NCBI RefSeq assembly: GCF_041320595.1
Contig: NZ_CP166625.1
Location: 4,028,001-4,092,000, forward strand
From: Pleomorphomonas sp. PLEO
GTDB lineage: Bacteria; Pseudomonadota; Alphaproteobacteria; Rhizobiales; Pleomorphomonadaceae
Length of the DNA stretch: 64,000 nucleotides
Direction of reading: 5' to 3'
Numbering within the stretch: the first letter of the stretch is position 1; each line of letters opens with the position of its first letter. The notes under the pieces are model-generated. The model was not told the DNA's origin and ran no database searches. It saw nothing but the letters and a program-made list of their open reading frames with translations. A program made the translations under genes and the position numbers. Of this stretch, positions 1 through 8,523 are shown piece after piece.

Positions 1-1
1 T

Positions 2-382
2 GGCTTCGTCAACCTCGCGGAAGGCAGTGCCCGGCGTCTCGTCAAGCCGGGACAGGTGTTCAACCGTATCCATGTCGAGGACATCGCGGCGGCCGTGGAA
101 GGCGCTTTCGCTAAAAGCGCCAGCGGCCTGTTCAACATAACCGACGACGAACCGGCACCGCCACAGGACGTCGTCGCCTACGCCGCCGAGCTGATGGGGA
201 TGGCACCACCGCCCGAACAGGACTTCGAGACGGCCGAGCTGTCGCCCATGGCCCGCAGCTTTTATGGCGAAAACAAGCGGGTCGCCAACGGCCTGAGCAA
301 GTCGGCGCTCGGGCTTGCCTACGCCTATCCCAACTATCGCGCCGCTTTCTCCCGCATGTGGGCGGAGGAAAGCTGGCGCTGA
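2..382 (+). CDS. SDR/NAD-dependent epimerase-type oxidoreductase, 3' part
   Basis: The window opens inside this gene. The frame is open from base 2 with no start, so only the C-terminal ~126 residues are present. The reading VKPGQVFNRIHVEDIA followed by an acidic and aromatic C-terminal segment is the hallmark of the extended SDR group that includes YeeZ-like nucleoside-diphosphate-sugar epimerase homologues. The Rossmann GxxGxxG motif and the catalytic YxxxK would lie before the window, so cofactor and activity cannot be checked. The gene ends at a TGA and converges on the chemoreceptor to its right. Family assignment is fairly safe; substrate is unknown. Confidence 0.75.
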   Translation, partial: GFVNLAEGSARRLVKPGQVFNRIHVEDIAAAVEGAFAKSASGLFNITDDEPAPPQDVVAYAAELMGMAPPPEQDFETAELSPMARSFYGENKRVANGLSKSALGLAYAYPNYRAAFSRMWAEESWR

Positions 383-442
383 GTAGCAAACCGCCGTTGT
401 CTATGGTCACGAGGGCGACTCGGATGATCGTAGAAAGGCCGT

Positions 443-1918
443 TCAGGCGAGCGTCGCCGCCGCCCTTTGCAGCTTGTTGGCGGCCTCGTCGATCGATTGC
501 GTCGAGTGGCTGATGCCATCCAACGCTTTGGCGATCTCTTCGACGCCGCTCGCAGCCGTGTGCATGCTGCCTGACATGTTCTGCGTCACCGCCGCTTGTT
601 CCTCCACGGCAGAGGCGATCGATGACGAGATGTCGTTGATGCGGCCAATGATGGCGGTAATGCCATCAATGGATTCGACCGCCTTTGACGAGATGGTCTG
701 TACCGCCGCGATTTCACTGGCGATCTCATCAGTGGCGCGGGAGGTTTGGGCGGCGAGTTGCTTGACTTCCTGCGCAACGACCGCGAAGCCCTTGCCCATC
801 TCGCCGGCGCGCGCCGCCTCGATCGTGGCGTTAAGCGCGAGAAGGTTGGTCTGGCCGGCAATGGTGTTGATCAACTCGACCACCTGGTCGATTTTCTGCG
901 CCGCCACCGCCAGCCCGGAGACCACCTTGGTCGCCGTATCGGCCTGAGTAACGGCGTCTTGCGACACCGATAGGGCGACACTCACCTGACGACTGATCTC
1001 GGCGACGGAGGACACGAGTTCTTCCGCGCCGGCAGCCACCGCCTGCACGTTGGAGGCAGTCGTGCCGGCGGTGGAGTTGGCACCGGCCGCCTCGGCGTTG
1101 GAACGTGCGATCATGCCGGCCACTTCACCCAATTCCCGATTGATTTCGGTCTGGGCGGCCTGCCGCTTGCGCCGCCGTTCCATGACGGCGGTGATGTCGG
1201 TTGCGAATTTGGTGACGCGGATAAGCCGGCCGCTGAGATCGAAGATCGGATTGTAGGTCGCCTGCAAGAAGACGTCGCGATTGCCCTTGCCAAGGCGATG
1301 AAACTCATCCGACTTGAACTGGCCGGACCTGAGATCCTCCCAGAACTTCTTATAGGCCGGGCTATTGCGTTCCTCGGGCGTGACGAACATCGAGTGATGC
1401 TTGCCGACAATTTCCTCCGGCCGGTAACCGAGCGCCTTCAGGAAGTTCTCGTTGGCTTCAATGACGGTGCCGTCCGGCTCGAAGGCGACGACAGCCTGAG
1501 CGCGATTGATGGCATCGATCTCGCCCTGGACCCTGGCGTCTTTCAGCTTACGCTCCGTGACATCGGAGGCAAACTTGACGACTCGGTAGAGTTTGCCGGA
1601 TTTGTCCAGCAGTGGATTGTAGGTGCCCTGGATCCAAACAGCGCGCCCCCCCTTGGCGACGCGCCTGAACTCCGCTGACATAAACTGCCCAGCCGAAAGA
1701 TCCCGCCAAAACGCAGCATAGCTCGGGCTCTGAACTTCCTTGGGATCGACGAACATCGAATGGTGCTTGCCGACGATCTCGGCAAGCTCATAGCCCATGA
1801 CCTTCAGGAAATTGGCGTTCGCGGTGATGACCTTACCGGTCGGATCGAACTCGATGACCGCCAGAGACCGATCGAGAGCCGCAAGGACTGCGGCCTCATG
1901 ATTTGAAAAGGGCCACAT
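443..1918 (-). CDS. Soluble PAS-PAS methyl-accepting chemotaxis protein
   Basis: This encodes a cytoplasmic chemoreceptor of about 491 residues with no membrane segment. Two PAS domains repeat almost exactly (residues ~10-110 and ~130-235), each containing a VGKHHSMFV core and followed by a [10 protein letters not shown] or VTKFATDIT tail. The MCP signalling domain follows, with the hairpin tip reading [16 protein letters not shown] (roughly residues 350-420). It should signal through CheA/CheW in a cytoplasmic array. I chose the ATG at 1918 because AAGGA lies six bases upstream; an in-frame GTG at 1957 lacks this. There is no C-terminal CheR-binding pentapeptide. PAS ligand or cofactor (heme or flavin) cannot be told. 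Confidence 0.9.
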   Translation of the reverse strand: MWPFSNHEAAVLAALDRSLAVIEFDPTGKVITANANFLKVMGYELAEIVGKHHSMFVDPKEVQSPSYAAFWRDLSAGQFMSAEFRRVAKGGRAVWIQGTYNPLLDKSGKLYRVVKFASDVTERKLKDARVQGEIDAINRAQAVVAFEPDGTVIEANENFLKALGYRPEEIVGKHHSMFVTPEERNSPAYKKFWEDLRSGQFKSDEFHRLGKGNRDVFLQATYNPIFDLSGRLIRVTKFATDITAVMERRRKRQAAQTEINRELGEVAGMIARSNAEAAGANSTAGTTASNVQAVAAGAEELVSSVAEISRQVSVALSVSQDAVTQADTATKVVSGLAVAAQKIDQVVELINTIAGQTNLLALNATIEAARAGEMGKGFAVVAQEVKQLAAQTSRATDEIASEIAAVQTISSKAVESIDGITAIIGRINDISSSIASAVEEQAAVTQNMSGSMHTAASGVEEIAKALDGISHSTQSIDEAANKLQRAAATLA

Positions 1919-2328
1919 AAATCCTTGCTCCCACCTTCTCCACCCGACCAACAGCACTTAACGATCATTTCAGAAATCGGCCGGTTCATATGCAACGCGC
2001 ATACAATAAATGTGAACCAAAAATATCGGAAATGATCAGCCGTTACATTGGCTTGTCACTTAATCGGCTATTCATTTACGGATAGTTTATGCTACCTGCG
2101 ATAACTGCATTTCATAAAGCATACTTTTGAGTGCCATTCGCCGCGGATCTCTTCTGAGGTCCTTGTGAAGACCTTTGGCAGGCGCAGTCTGACGTACACT
2201 CGCCCCCCAACGCGTTGCACGGATTTACATGCCTCCCGTCCGCCGCAGATCTGTCCGGCTCCGTGGGACTGGCATCCATCCGTGGAGCCGTATAAGAAAT
2301 GGGCGCCTTTTTAATTTCGGTGGCCCCA
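1919..2328. promoter_or_regulatory. Divergent intergenic region with nested inverted repeats
   Basis: This AT-richer stretch separates the leftward chemoreceptor from the rightward hisF and must hold both promoters. Three inverted repeats are nested in it. The outer arms are GATCATTTC at 1963-1971 and GAAATGATC at 2029-2037. The middle arms are GGTTCA at 1983-1988 and TGAACC at 2013-2018. The inner arms are TATGC at 1989-1993 and GCATA at 1999-2003. No convincing gene lies here. The assignment as regulatory DNA is inferred from position and symmetry. Confidence 0.5.
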
Positions 2329-3105
2329 ATGCTGAAAGCGCGCGTCATCCCCTGCCTCGACGTCAAGGACGGCCGGGTGGTCAAGGGGGTCAATTTCGTC
2401 GACCTTATCGACGCCGGCGATCCGGTTGAGGCCGCCGCCGCCTATGACGCCGCCGGCGCCGACGAGCTCTGCTTTCTCGACATCACCGCAAGTCACGAGA
2501 ATCGGGGCACCCTTCTCAATGTTGTCAGACGTACCGCCGAGCGCTGCTTCATGCCGGTGACGGTTGGCGGTGGCGTTCGTTCGGTCGAAGACATCCGGGA
2601 GCTGTTGCTGGCCGGTGCCGACAAGGCCTCCATCATGTCGGCCGCCGTACGCGATCGCGACCTGGTGCGCCGCGCCTCGGAGAAGTTCGGCGACCAGTGT
2701 ATCGTCGTCGCCATCGATGCCAAGCGCGTCTCTTCGGACGATGGAAAGCCGCGCTGGGAAGTGTTCACACACGGCGGCCGGCAGGCGACCGGTATTGACG
2801 CCGTCGAATATGCTCAGGAAGTCGTATCGCTCGGCGCCGGCGAAATCCTGTTGACCTCGATGGACCGCGACGGCACTAAGATCGGCTTCGATCTTGAGCT
2901 CACTCGTACCATTGCCGACGCGGTGTCGGTCCCGGTGATCGCCTCCGGTGGCGTCGGAACGCTGGACCATCTTGTCGAAGGCATCCGCGACGGGCATGCC
3001 GGCGCGGTGCTTGCCGCGTCGATCTTTCACTTTGGCACCTTCACTATCGGCGAGGCCAAGGCGCATCTCGCCGCGGCCGGCGTTCCCGTCCGCCTCCAAG
3101 GATGA
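2329..3105 (+). CDS. hisF: Imidazole glycerol phosphate synthase cyclase subunit HisF
   Basis: HisF takes the ammonia released by HisH and converts PRFAR to imidazole glycerol phosphate and AICAR in histidine synthesis. The (beta/alpha)8 barrel begins [20 protein letters not shown], with the catalytic first aspartate in CLDVKDG. The second catalytic Asp lies in LTSMDRDGT, and the phosphate-binding segments GGGVRS and ASGGVG are present. Length from 2329 is 258 residues, the family norm. An in-frame ATG at 2299 would add ten residues and has GGAG 11 bases upstream, so the start is not certain. hisH and hisA, usual neighbours, are absent here. It overlaps or nearly abuts hisE. Confidence 0.96.
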   Translation: MLKARVIPCLDVKDGRVVKGVNFVDLIDAGDPVEAAAAYDAAGADELCFLDITASHENRGTLLNVVRRTAERCFMPVTVGGGVRSVEDIRELLLAGADKASIMSAAVRDRDLVRRASEKFGDQCIVVAIDAKRVSSDDGKPRWEVFTHGGRQATGIDAVEYAQEVVSLGAGEILLTSMDRDGTKIGFDLELTRTIADAVSVPVIASGGVGTLDHLVEGIRDGHAGAVLAASIFHFGTFTIGEAKAHLAAAGVPVRLQG

Positions 3106-3110
3106 ACGGC

Positions 3111-3440
3111 ATGGCTGACAGCATCTTCACGCTTTCCGACCTTGAACTGATCGTTGCCGATCGCCTCAAGAACGGGGATGCCTCCTCCTACACGCGCAAG
3201 CTGGCTGAAAAGGGCCCCGCCAAGGCGGCGCAGAAACTCGGCGAAGAGGCGGTGGAAACCGTGATCGCCGCTGTTTCTGGCGATGCCGACGCTCTGATCT
3301 ACGAATGCGCCGACCTTCTCTATCATCTCGTCGTGGTGCTGGCGCTCAAGGGTGTGCCGCTCGATGACGTGCTCGCCGAACTCAAGCGCCGCACGGCACA
3401 GTCCGGATTGCAGGAAAAGGCCAGCCGCCCGGTCGACTGA
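3111..3440 (+). CDS. hisE: Phosphoribosyl-ATP pyrophosphohydrolase HisE
   Basis: HisE hydrolyses phosphoribosyl-ATP to phosphoribosyl-AMP, the second step of histidine synthesis. The protein is ~109 residues, a stand-alone HisE of the all-alpha MazG-like fold. Its metal-binding helices read [13 protein letters not shown] and [18 protein letters not shown] prefer the ATG at 3111 because AAGGA sits eight bases before it. An ATG at 3102 overlaps the hisF stop as ATGA but has no ribosome site. The gene is translationally linked to hisF. Confidence 0.95.
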   Translation: MADSIFTLSDLELIVADRLKNGDASSYTRKLAEKGPAKAAQKLGEEAVETVIAAVSGDADALIYECADLLYHLVVVLALKGVPLDDVLAELKRRTAQSGLQEKASRPVD

Positions 3441-3539
3441 CCTTAAGACCATGGCGCGCCGGCATTAGCCGGTGGCCGATTTCCCGCCATGCATCTGAAA
3501 CCAGCGGTTCGCCAGACAGCGATCCGGAGACGGTGACGA

Positions 3540-4493
3540 ATGGAACAGTTCGCGCGGAAAGCGCTGTCGCCTTATGACGTCTACACTCGAGCCGACTGGG
3601 CCGAACTCAGGGCCGGCATGCCGGTGACGTTGACACTCGACGACGTCATTCGACTGCGCGCCCTGAACGATCCGGTGCAACTCGACGAAGCGTCCGACAT
3701 CTTCCTGCCGCTCGCTCGCCTCCTGTCACTTTATGTCGAATCGGCACAATCGCTGCATTCTTCGGCTCGTCGCTTCCTGGGGCGTTCCGACACCAAGAAA
3801 CCCTTCATCATCGGCATCGCCGGTTCGGTAGCCGTCGGCAAATCGACGACGGCGCGTATCTTGAGGGCCATGATGTCGCGGTGGCCGTCGTCGCCGAAGG
3901 TCGACCTCGTCACCACCGACGGCTTTCTGTTTCCAAACGCGGTGTTGCGCGAAGAAGGCCTGATGGAAAAGAAGGGCTTCCCGGAAAGCTACGATCGGGC
4001 GGCGCTGCTCTCCTTCCTCACCGACATCAAGGCCGGCAAGCCGAATGTCTGGGCACCGGTCTATTCGCATCTGGTCTACGACATCGTGCCGGATGAGCGC
4101 ATCGTCGTCGATCAGCCGGATATCCTGATCCTCGAGGGGCTCAACGTCCTTCAGACCGGCAAGCTGCCACGCGACGGGCGCGGCATTCCCTTCGTTTCCG
4201 ACTTCTTCGATTTCTCGATCTACATCGACGCCGACGAAGCCGACCTGCAGCGCTGGTATGTCGAGCGCTTTCTGCGCCTCAGGCAGACCGCTTTCCGGGA
4301 CCCTCAGTCCTATTTCCGTCGCTACGCGGAGATCTCCGAGGAGGACGCGCTGGAAATCGCCCTCGGCCTATGGACGCGCATCAACCTCGCCAACCTCCAC
4401 GAGAACATTCAGCCGACCCGCCTTCGGGCAGATCTCGTGTTGCGCAAGAGCACCAACCACGCCATCGAGCAGGTCATGCTCAGGAAGCTGTGA
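3540..4493 (+). CDS. coaA: Type I pantothenate kinase CoaA
   Basis: CoaA phosphorylates pantothenate with ATP, the committed step of coenzyme A synthesis. The 317-residue length matches the prokaryotic type I (P-loop) family. The Walker A motif GSVAVGKST lies near residue 95, the DGFLFPN strand near 128, the SYDRAALL segment follows, and LEGLNVLQ is the Walker B-like strand. It follows hisE by ~100 bases in the same direction, a linkage common in Rhizobiales. GGAG lies nine bases before the ATG. Confidence 0.96.
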   Translation: MEQFARKALSPYDVYTRADWAELRAGMPVTLTLDDVIRLRALNDPVQLDEASDIFLPLARLLSLYVESAQSLHSSARRFLGRSDTKKPFIIGIAGSVAVGKSTTARILRAMMSRWPSSPKVDLVTTDGFLFPNAVLREEGLMEKKGFPESYDRAALLSFLTDIKAGKPNVWAPVYSHLVYDIVPDERIVVDQPDILILEGLNVLQTGKLPRDGRGIPFVSDFFDFSIYIDADEADLQRWYVERFLRLRQTAFRDPQSYFRRYAEISEEDALEIALGLWTRINLANLHENIQPTRLRADLVLRKSTNHAIEQVMLRKL

Positions 4494-4525
4494 CGGAGCC
4501 ATTTGGCTTCGCTGCTGCGACCAAG

Positions 4526-5671
4526 CTAGACCGAGTACACCTTCGCGCCGCCGATCCAAGTCGACTTGAGGTCGAAATCCTTGCTCAGCAGCAGGAAATC
4601 GGCATCGAAGCCAGGCGCCACCCTACCCTTGCGATGTCCGACACGCATGGCCTCGGCGGGATAGACGGTCGCCATGCGGATCGCCTCGTCGAGGCCGATG
4701 TCGAAATGCTCGGCCGCATAGCGCACCGAGGAGAGCATATCGATGTCGGCACCGGCCAGCGTGCCGTCGGCAAGGGCCAGGCGACCGTCGCGGCGGAAGA
4801 TGGTACGACCGTTGAGCTGGAAATCAGGCAGATCGGTGCCAATGGTCAACATGGCATCGGTAACAAGGAACAGTCGGCCGGGGCCGCGCTTCGCCCTGAG
4901 GGCGATCCGCGCCGCCGCCGGATGCACATGAATACCATCGGCAATGAGACCGGCGGAGATGCCGCTGTCGAGCACTGCTCCGACCATGCCGGGGGTGCGG
5001 TGACCGAGCGGGCTCATGGCGTTGAACAGATGTGTTGCTGTGGTCGCACCGGCGGCGATGTAGGCGAGTGCCGTATCAAAATCGCAATCGGTATGACCAA
5101 GGCTGACGACGCCGCCGGCCGAGACCAGACGCCGGACCGCTTCGATCGAGGTCGACTCCGGGGCAACAGTCAGCATCGTCGGGCCGGCACCGACGATCGC
5201 ACCGACGAGTTCCTTGATATCCACGTTCTCCATCGGCCGCACGTAGGCGGCTGCGTGGACACCCCGCTTGGCAGCGGAGAGATGGGGGCCCTCAAGATGC
5301 AAACCGAGGAAGCCGGGCACGTCCGCCGCCCGCGCCGCCTTGCCGGCGGCAATCGCCTCGGTGCGAGTCTCGCGACGGTCGGTGATCAGGGTTGGCAGCA
5401 GGGCCGTGGTACCGAAATGGGCGTGGGCCGTGCAAATGCGCTCGATGGTGGGAACGCTCGGATCGTCATTGAAGTTGACACCACCGCCGCCGTTGACCTG
5501 TAGGTCGATAAAACCGGGCACGACGAGAAGACCGTCGGCATCGATCACCTCGGTTCCGGCCGGTGCATTGGCGGCGGGAACAAAGCGACCGCCGACCACG
5601 GCGATTTCTGCGTCGTCGCGCCAGGTATCGCCATCGAACAGGCGGGCACCACGAATGAGAAGGGCGGACAT
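4526..5671 (-). CDS. nagA: N-acetylglucosamine-6-phosphate deacetylase NagA
   Basis: NagA removes acetate from GlcNAc-6-phosphate to give glucosamine-6-phosphate, for catabolism or recycling of cell-wall sugars. The 381-residue amidohydrolase shows the metal-site and active-site motifs PGFIDLQVNGGGG, GLHLEGPHLS (metal-binding Glu), LGHTDCD (His), ATHLFNAMSPL (His) and the catalytic aspartate in FLVTDAM. It is the last gene of a leftward set with the GntR regulator (26 bases away) and the sugar kinase, so the three are probably one operon. A glucosamine-6-phosphate deaminase gene is not in the window. Confidence 0.95.
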   Translation of the reverse strand: MSALLIRGARLFDGDTWRDDAEIAVVGGRFVPAANAPAGTEVIDADGLLVVPGFIDLQVNGGGGVNFNDDPSVPTIERICTAHAHFGTTALLPTLITDRRETRTEAIAAGKAARAADVPGFLGLHLEGPHLSAAKRGVHAAAYVRPMENVDIKELVGAIVGAGPTMLTVAPESTSIEAVRRLVSAGGVVSLGHTDCDFDTALAYIAAGATTATHLFNAMSPLGHRTPGMVGAVLDSGISAGLIADGIHVHPAAARIALRAKRGPGRLFLVTDAMLTIGTDLPDFQLNGRTIFRRDGRLALADGTLAGADIDMLSSVRYAAEHFDIGLDEAIRMATVYPAEAMRVGHRKGRVAPGFDADFLLLSKDFDLKSTWIGGAKVYSV

Positions 5672-5697
5672 TGGAACGTCTCCATGATGGTGACGGA

Positions 5698-6462
5698 TCA
5701 GGATTGGGGAAGCGTCAGCTCAGCGACGAAGTCGTAGGCGTCGGCCCGATAAAGCGACCGGGTGAATTCGACCACCCGGCCGGAGGCAAGATAGGAGATG
5801 CGCGCGATGGAAAGGCCGGCATCGCCGGTCTGCACGCCAAGCAGCGCGGCGTCCTGCCCTCCGATATTGCAAGCGGAAATACGCTGCACGGCGCGCACCG
5901 GCCTGTGACCACTCCGGGCCAGCACCTCATAAAGCGAGCCTCCGACAGCGCCGGGATCGGGAAGCACCTCGGCCGAGAGCGATGCCCGTTCGAGGGCGAG
6001 CGGCAGATCGTTGGCGATCCGGAGACGCTCGAGCCGCGCGACACGACCGCCACCGGCCAAACCAAGCATCATCGCTTCCTCCGGCGACGGCAGGTGCAAG
6101 CCGCGGTCGAGCCAACGAGAGCTGGCTTTCAGACCGCGCCGGGCCATGTCTTCGGTGAAGGAGGTGAGCAAGGAAAGAGACTGCTCCACGCGCTGCAGCG
6201 GCTTCACCACAAACGTGCCGGAGCCGTGACGACGCATCAGTAAGCCAGCCTCGACCAGATCGTCCACCGCCTTTCGGACTGTGACGCGGCTGATGCCGGC
6301 GAAATCGGCGATCTCACGCTCCGGCGGCAGAGCGTCAGCGTGCTTCAGCCGGCCGTCGTTGATCGCTGCCTCGATCGCCTGGCGCAGCTTCATGTAGAGC
6401 GGCCCGGTGCCGGCTGCCTGCAGCTGCGCGGCGGAAAGGATGCTGGAAATATCACCGCTCAT
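5698..6462 (-). CDS. GntR-family (HutC/UTRA) transcriptional regulator
   Basis: This is a 254-residue repressor-type regulator. Residues ~20-85 form the winged helix (LPPEREIADFAGISRVTVRKAVDDLVEAGLLMRRHGSG, read here in parts), and the rest is a UTRA ligand-binding domain ending YRADAYDFVAEL. The family includes NagR/YvoA and DasR, which bind GlcN-6-P or GlcNAc-6-P. The start has an excellent GGGGGAGG site six bases upstream inside the kinase gene, and the kinase stop overlaps its ATG. Given nagA, kinase and murQ around it, control of this amino-sugar locus by a phosphosugar is the likely role (inference). Confidence 0.9.
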   Translation of the reverse strand: MSGDISSILSAAQLQAAGTGPLYMKLRQAIEAAINDGRLKHADALPPEREIADFAGISRVTVRKAVDDLVEAGLLMRRHGSGTFVVKPLQRVEQSLSLLTSFTEDMARRGLKASSRWLDRGLHLPSPEEAMMLGLAGGGRVARLERLRIANDLPLALERASLSAEVLPDPGAVGGSLYEVLARSGHRPVRAVQRISACNIGGQDAALLGVQTGDAGLSIARISYLASGRVVEFTRSLYRADAYDFVAELTLPQS

Positions 6463-7343
6463 GCGCGTCCTCCCCCACGTCCGAGGAAATGCCGCACGGC
6501 AAGCGCCACCGCGCCGGCCAGCGCGTTGCCGGCAGGCGGCATCAGGCGTGGCTGATGCCGCTCGGCAAGGTAAGGTGGATAGAGTGGCGCAAGGCCGCCC
6601 AATAGAGCGATGCGATCCGCGCCGTCGGCAACGATGCGATCGAATGCCATGTCGACCGACGCGGCCGCCTGCCTGATGATATCGAGCCCAACGGAATCAC
6701 CTCTCTCAGCCGCGGCGAAGACGGGCGGTGCGAAACGGCCGAAATCTCCCGGCGTCGCCGTTCGGGCAAACTCGACCATTGGGCCGGGCGCCCCGCCGAA
6801 CTCGGCCATTAACTGGTCGGTCAGCGGCGAGGCCACGATGATGCGGTCGTGGGCAAGCAGCGTCGCGGCAAGCGCCGCCCGCCCGAGGCTGGCACCGGAA
6901 CCGAAGTCGCCGATGACAAAGCCCCATCCGCCATAGGAGCGGACCGCATCGCCCTGTCGAGCGAAGAAGATCGAGCCGGTGCCCAGGATGGCCACAGCGC
7001 CGTCCCCGTTGCCGATGGCTCCCTCTAGGGCGATCAGGCCGTCGGAGACGACTTCCACCCGGCTGGCCGGCAATGACGCAGCGATGAAGGCACCGGTGTC
7101 GCCAACATTGCTGCCGGCAACTCCCAATAATACGCCGGAACGCTGGAGCGTAGCCTTGTCCAACCCGGCGGCAGCGATAGCCGCGTCGATGGCGACCATA
7201 ATGTTGCGAAGCGACCCAGCGCGATCGCTCAAGACGTTGGCTGCCCCGCCCGCGCCAGTGGCAATGATGCGCCCATCTTGGCCCGCCACCGCCGCCCGAC
7301 ACCCGGTTCCGCCACCGTCGACGCCGATCACGAAATCCACCAT
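6459..7343 (-). CDS. BadF/BadG-type ATPase, probable N-acetylglucosamine kinase
   Basis: The product is a ~294-residue ASKHA-fold kinase. It starts VDFVIGVDGGGTGCRAAV, the first phosphate-binding loop, and later shows VAILGTGSIFF and GGWGFVIGDFGSGASLGR, typical of eukaryote-like GlcNAc kinases and BadF-family ATPases. The likely reaction is phosphorylation of GlcNAc, or a related amino sugar, to the 6-phosphate used by NagA next door. ATG 7343 is chosen for the strong GGAGG five bases upstream; a longer in-frame start at 7388 has none. The stop overlaps the regulator start, implying coupled translation. Confidence 0.85.
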   Translation of the reverse strand: MVDFVIGVDGGGTGCRAAVAGQDGRIIATGAGGAANVLSDRAGSLRNIMVAIDAAIAAAGLDKATLQRSGVLLGVAGSNVGDTGAFIAASLPASRVEVVSDGLIALEGAIGNGDGAVAILGTGSIFFARQGDAVRSYGGWGFVIGDFGSGASLGRAALAATLLAHDRIIVASPLTDQLMAEFGGAPGPMVEFARTATPGDFGRFAPPVFAAAERGDSVGLDIIRQAAASVDMAFDRIVADGADRIALLGGLAPLYPPYLAERHQPRLMPPAGNALAGAVALAVRHFLGRGGGRA

Positions 7344-7382
7344 CGCCCCTCCTTCCTTCGACAGTACCAAAAAAATACCATT

Positions 7383-7429
7383 TGCCAACTAGCATGTTGG
7401 TAGGACTCTCTGATTTTTTGAGAAAATCA
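7383..7429. promoter_or_regulatory. Two adjacent dyads between kinase and murQ
   Basis: In the divergent control region, TGCCAAC (7383-7389) and GTTGGTA (7396-7402) form a near-perfect 20-base palindrome. A second dyad, TGATTTT (7411-7417) and AAAATCA (7423-7429), has perfect seven-base arms. The genes on both sides point away, so terminators are excluded and operators are likely. The first resembles the spacing of a GntR dimer site, but I cannot match it to a known consensus. Confidence 0.5.
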
Positions 7430-7518
7430 AAATATCTGGCTGAAATTGCACACATTAATCGCACCTAACACACGCTCCCCAGACGCAGCTTTCGCAAAAA
7501 TGAATGAATTATGATCAC

Positions 7519-7535
7519 ACCTCTGGACAAGTGGT
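7519..7535. promoter_or_regulatory. Weak dyad upstream of murQ, possible GntR/HutC site
   Basis: ACCTCTGGACAAGTGGT is an imperfect inverted repeat of 17 bases located 38 bases before the chosen murQ start. Its ACC...GGT ends recall HutC/NagR-type operators. The symmetry is only five of seven per arm, so this is tentative. Confidence 0.25.
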
Positions 7536-7572
7536 AGCTTTTTGGCATTATTGCATGGTGGGGAGTGGGACG

Positions 7573-8475
7573 ATGACGGCAAGGCTCGGCACCGAGGATC
7601 GCGATAGCCATGCGAAAGGGTTCGACACCCTGCCGCCGACGCGGATACTCGAGGTGCTGGCCACCGCCCAGGCTGCTGCTGCCCATAGCGTCGAGGCAGC
7701 CATTCCTGCCATTGCGCAGGCTGCCGACCTCGCGGCCAGAGCGCTGGCGACGGGCCATCGGCTTGCCTATGTCGGCGCCGGAAGCTCCGGCCTGATGGCA
7801 CTTGCCGATTGCCTGGAGCTGCCAGGCACCTATGGCCTCGGTGTCGAGGAGGCCATCGTCATCCTGGCCGGCGGCCGCGACAGCCTCGTCGATATGCTGG
7901 GAGCGGGCGAAGATGACATTGAGGCCGGTGCCGCCGACCTCGCAGCAGCCGGCATTGGACGGGGCGACTGCGTGATCGCGGTTTCGGCGTCGGGCTCGAC
8001 GCCCTATACGCTGGCCGCCGCTCGGGCCGCCAAGGCGCGCGGTGCATCGCTGGTCGGCATCGCCAACAACGAGGACGCGCCTCTCCTGCTCGCCGCCGAC
8101 GTGGCGGTGCTGCTGAGGACGCCGCCCGAAGTGATATCCGGCTCGACCCGCATGGGCGCCGCCACGGCGCAGAAGATTGCGCTCAACATGCTGTCGACGC
8201 TGATGGCCGTTCGTCTCGGCCACGTTCACGACGGCCACATGGTCAACGTCAGGGCCGATAACGACAAACTCCGGGCACGCGCTGCCCGTATCGTGACTGA
8301 CATCACAGGAATTACGACTGAGGCGGCAACAGGACTCCTTCGGGAGAGCCGTGGCTCGGTCAAACACGCCATTCTGCTCGCCGCCGGCGCGGGAGATATC
8401 GAGGCGGCGGACGCCGCTCTCGTCGAGGCCGGCCAAAACCTGCGTCGGGCGATGTCGTTCGTCGCAAAATCATAA
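7573..8475 (+). CDS. murQ: N-acetylmuramic acid 6-phosphate etherase MurQ
   Basis: MurQ cleaves the lactyl ether of MurNAc-6-phosphate to GlcNAc-6-phosphate and D-lactate, feeding NagA. The ~300-residue protein has the family start TEDRD, a SIS domain with YVGAGSSGLMALADCLELPGTYG, the AGGRDS loop, ISGSTRMGAATAQKIALNMLST, and the C-terminal helical segment. I chose ATG 7573 (GGGAGTGGGAC upstream) over 7504, whose extra 23 residues do not look like the family. It heads the rightward sugar-uptake genes, which suggests import of MurNAc- or GlcNAc-containing sugars. Confidence 0.93.
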   Translation: MTARLGTEDRDSHAKGFDTLPPTRILEVLATAQAAAAHSVEAAIPAIAQAADLAARALATGHRLAYVGAGSSGLMALADCLELPGTYGLGVEEAIVILAGGRDSLVDMLGAGEDDIEAGAADLAAAGIGRGDCVIAVSASGSTPYTLAAARAAKARGASLVGIANNEDAPLLLAADVAVLLRTPPEVISGSTRMGAATAQKIALNMLSTLMAVRLGHVHDGHMVNVRADNDKLRARAARIVTDITGITTEAATGLLRESRGSVKHAILLAAGAGDIEAADAALVEAGQNLRRAMSFVAKS

Positions 8476-8523
8476 TCGGGGTTCTCAACGCGCATCTTCG
8501 CGCGCGAACAAGGGAGACGGACG

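Noticed and set aside
4370-5503. A 377-residue plus-strand frame opposite nagA
   Set aside because: It overlaps coaA and nagA, both certain, and has biased shadow composition.
7411-7429. TGATTTT...AAAATCA as a transcription terminator
   Set aside because: Genes on both sides point away from it, so no transcript ends here. It is listed as a regulatory dyad.
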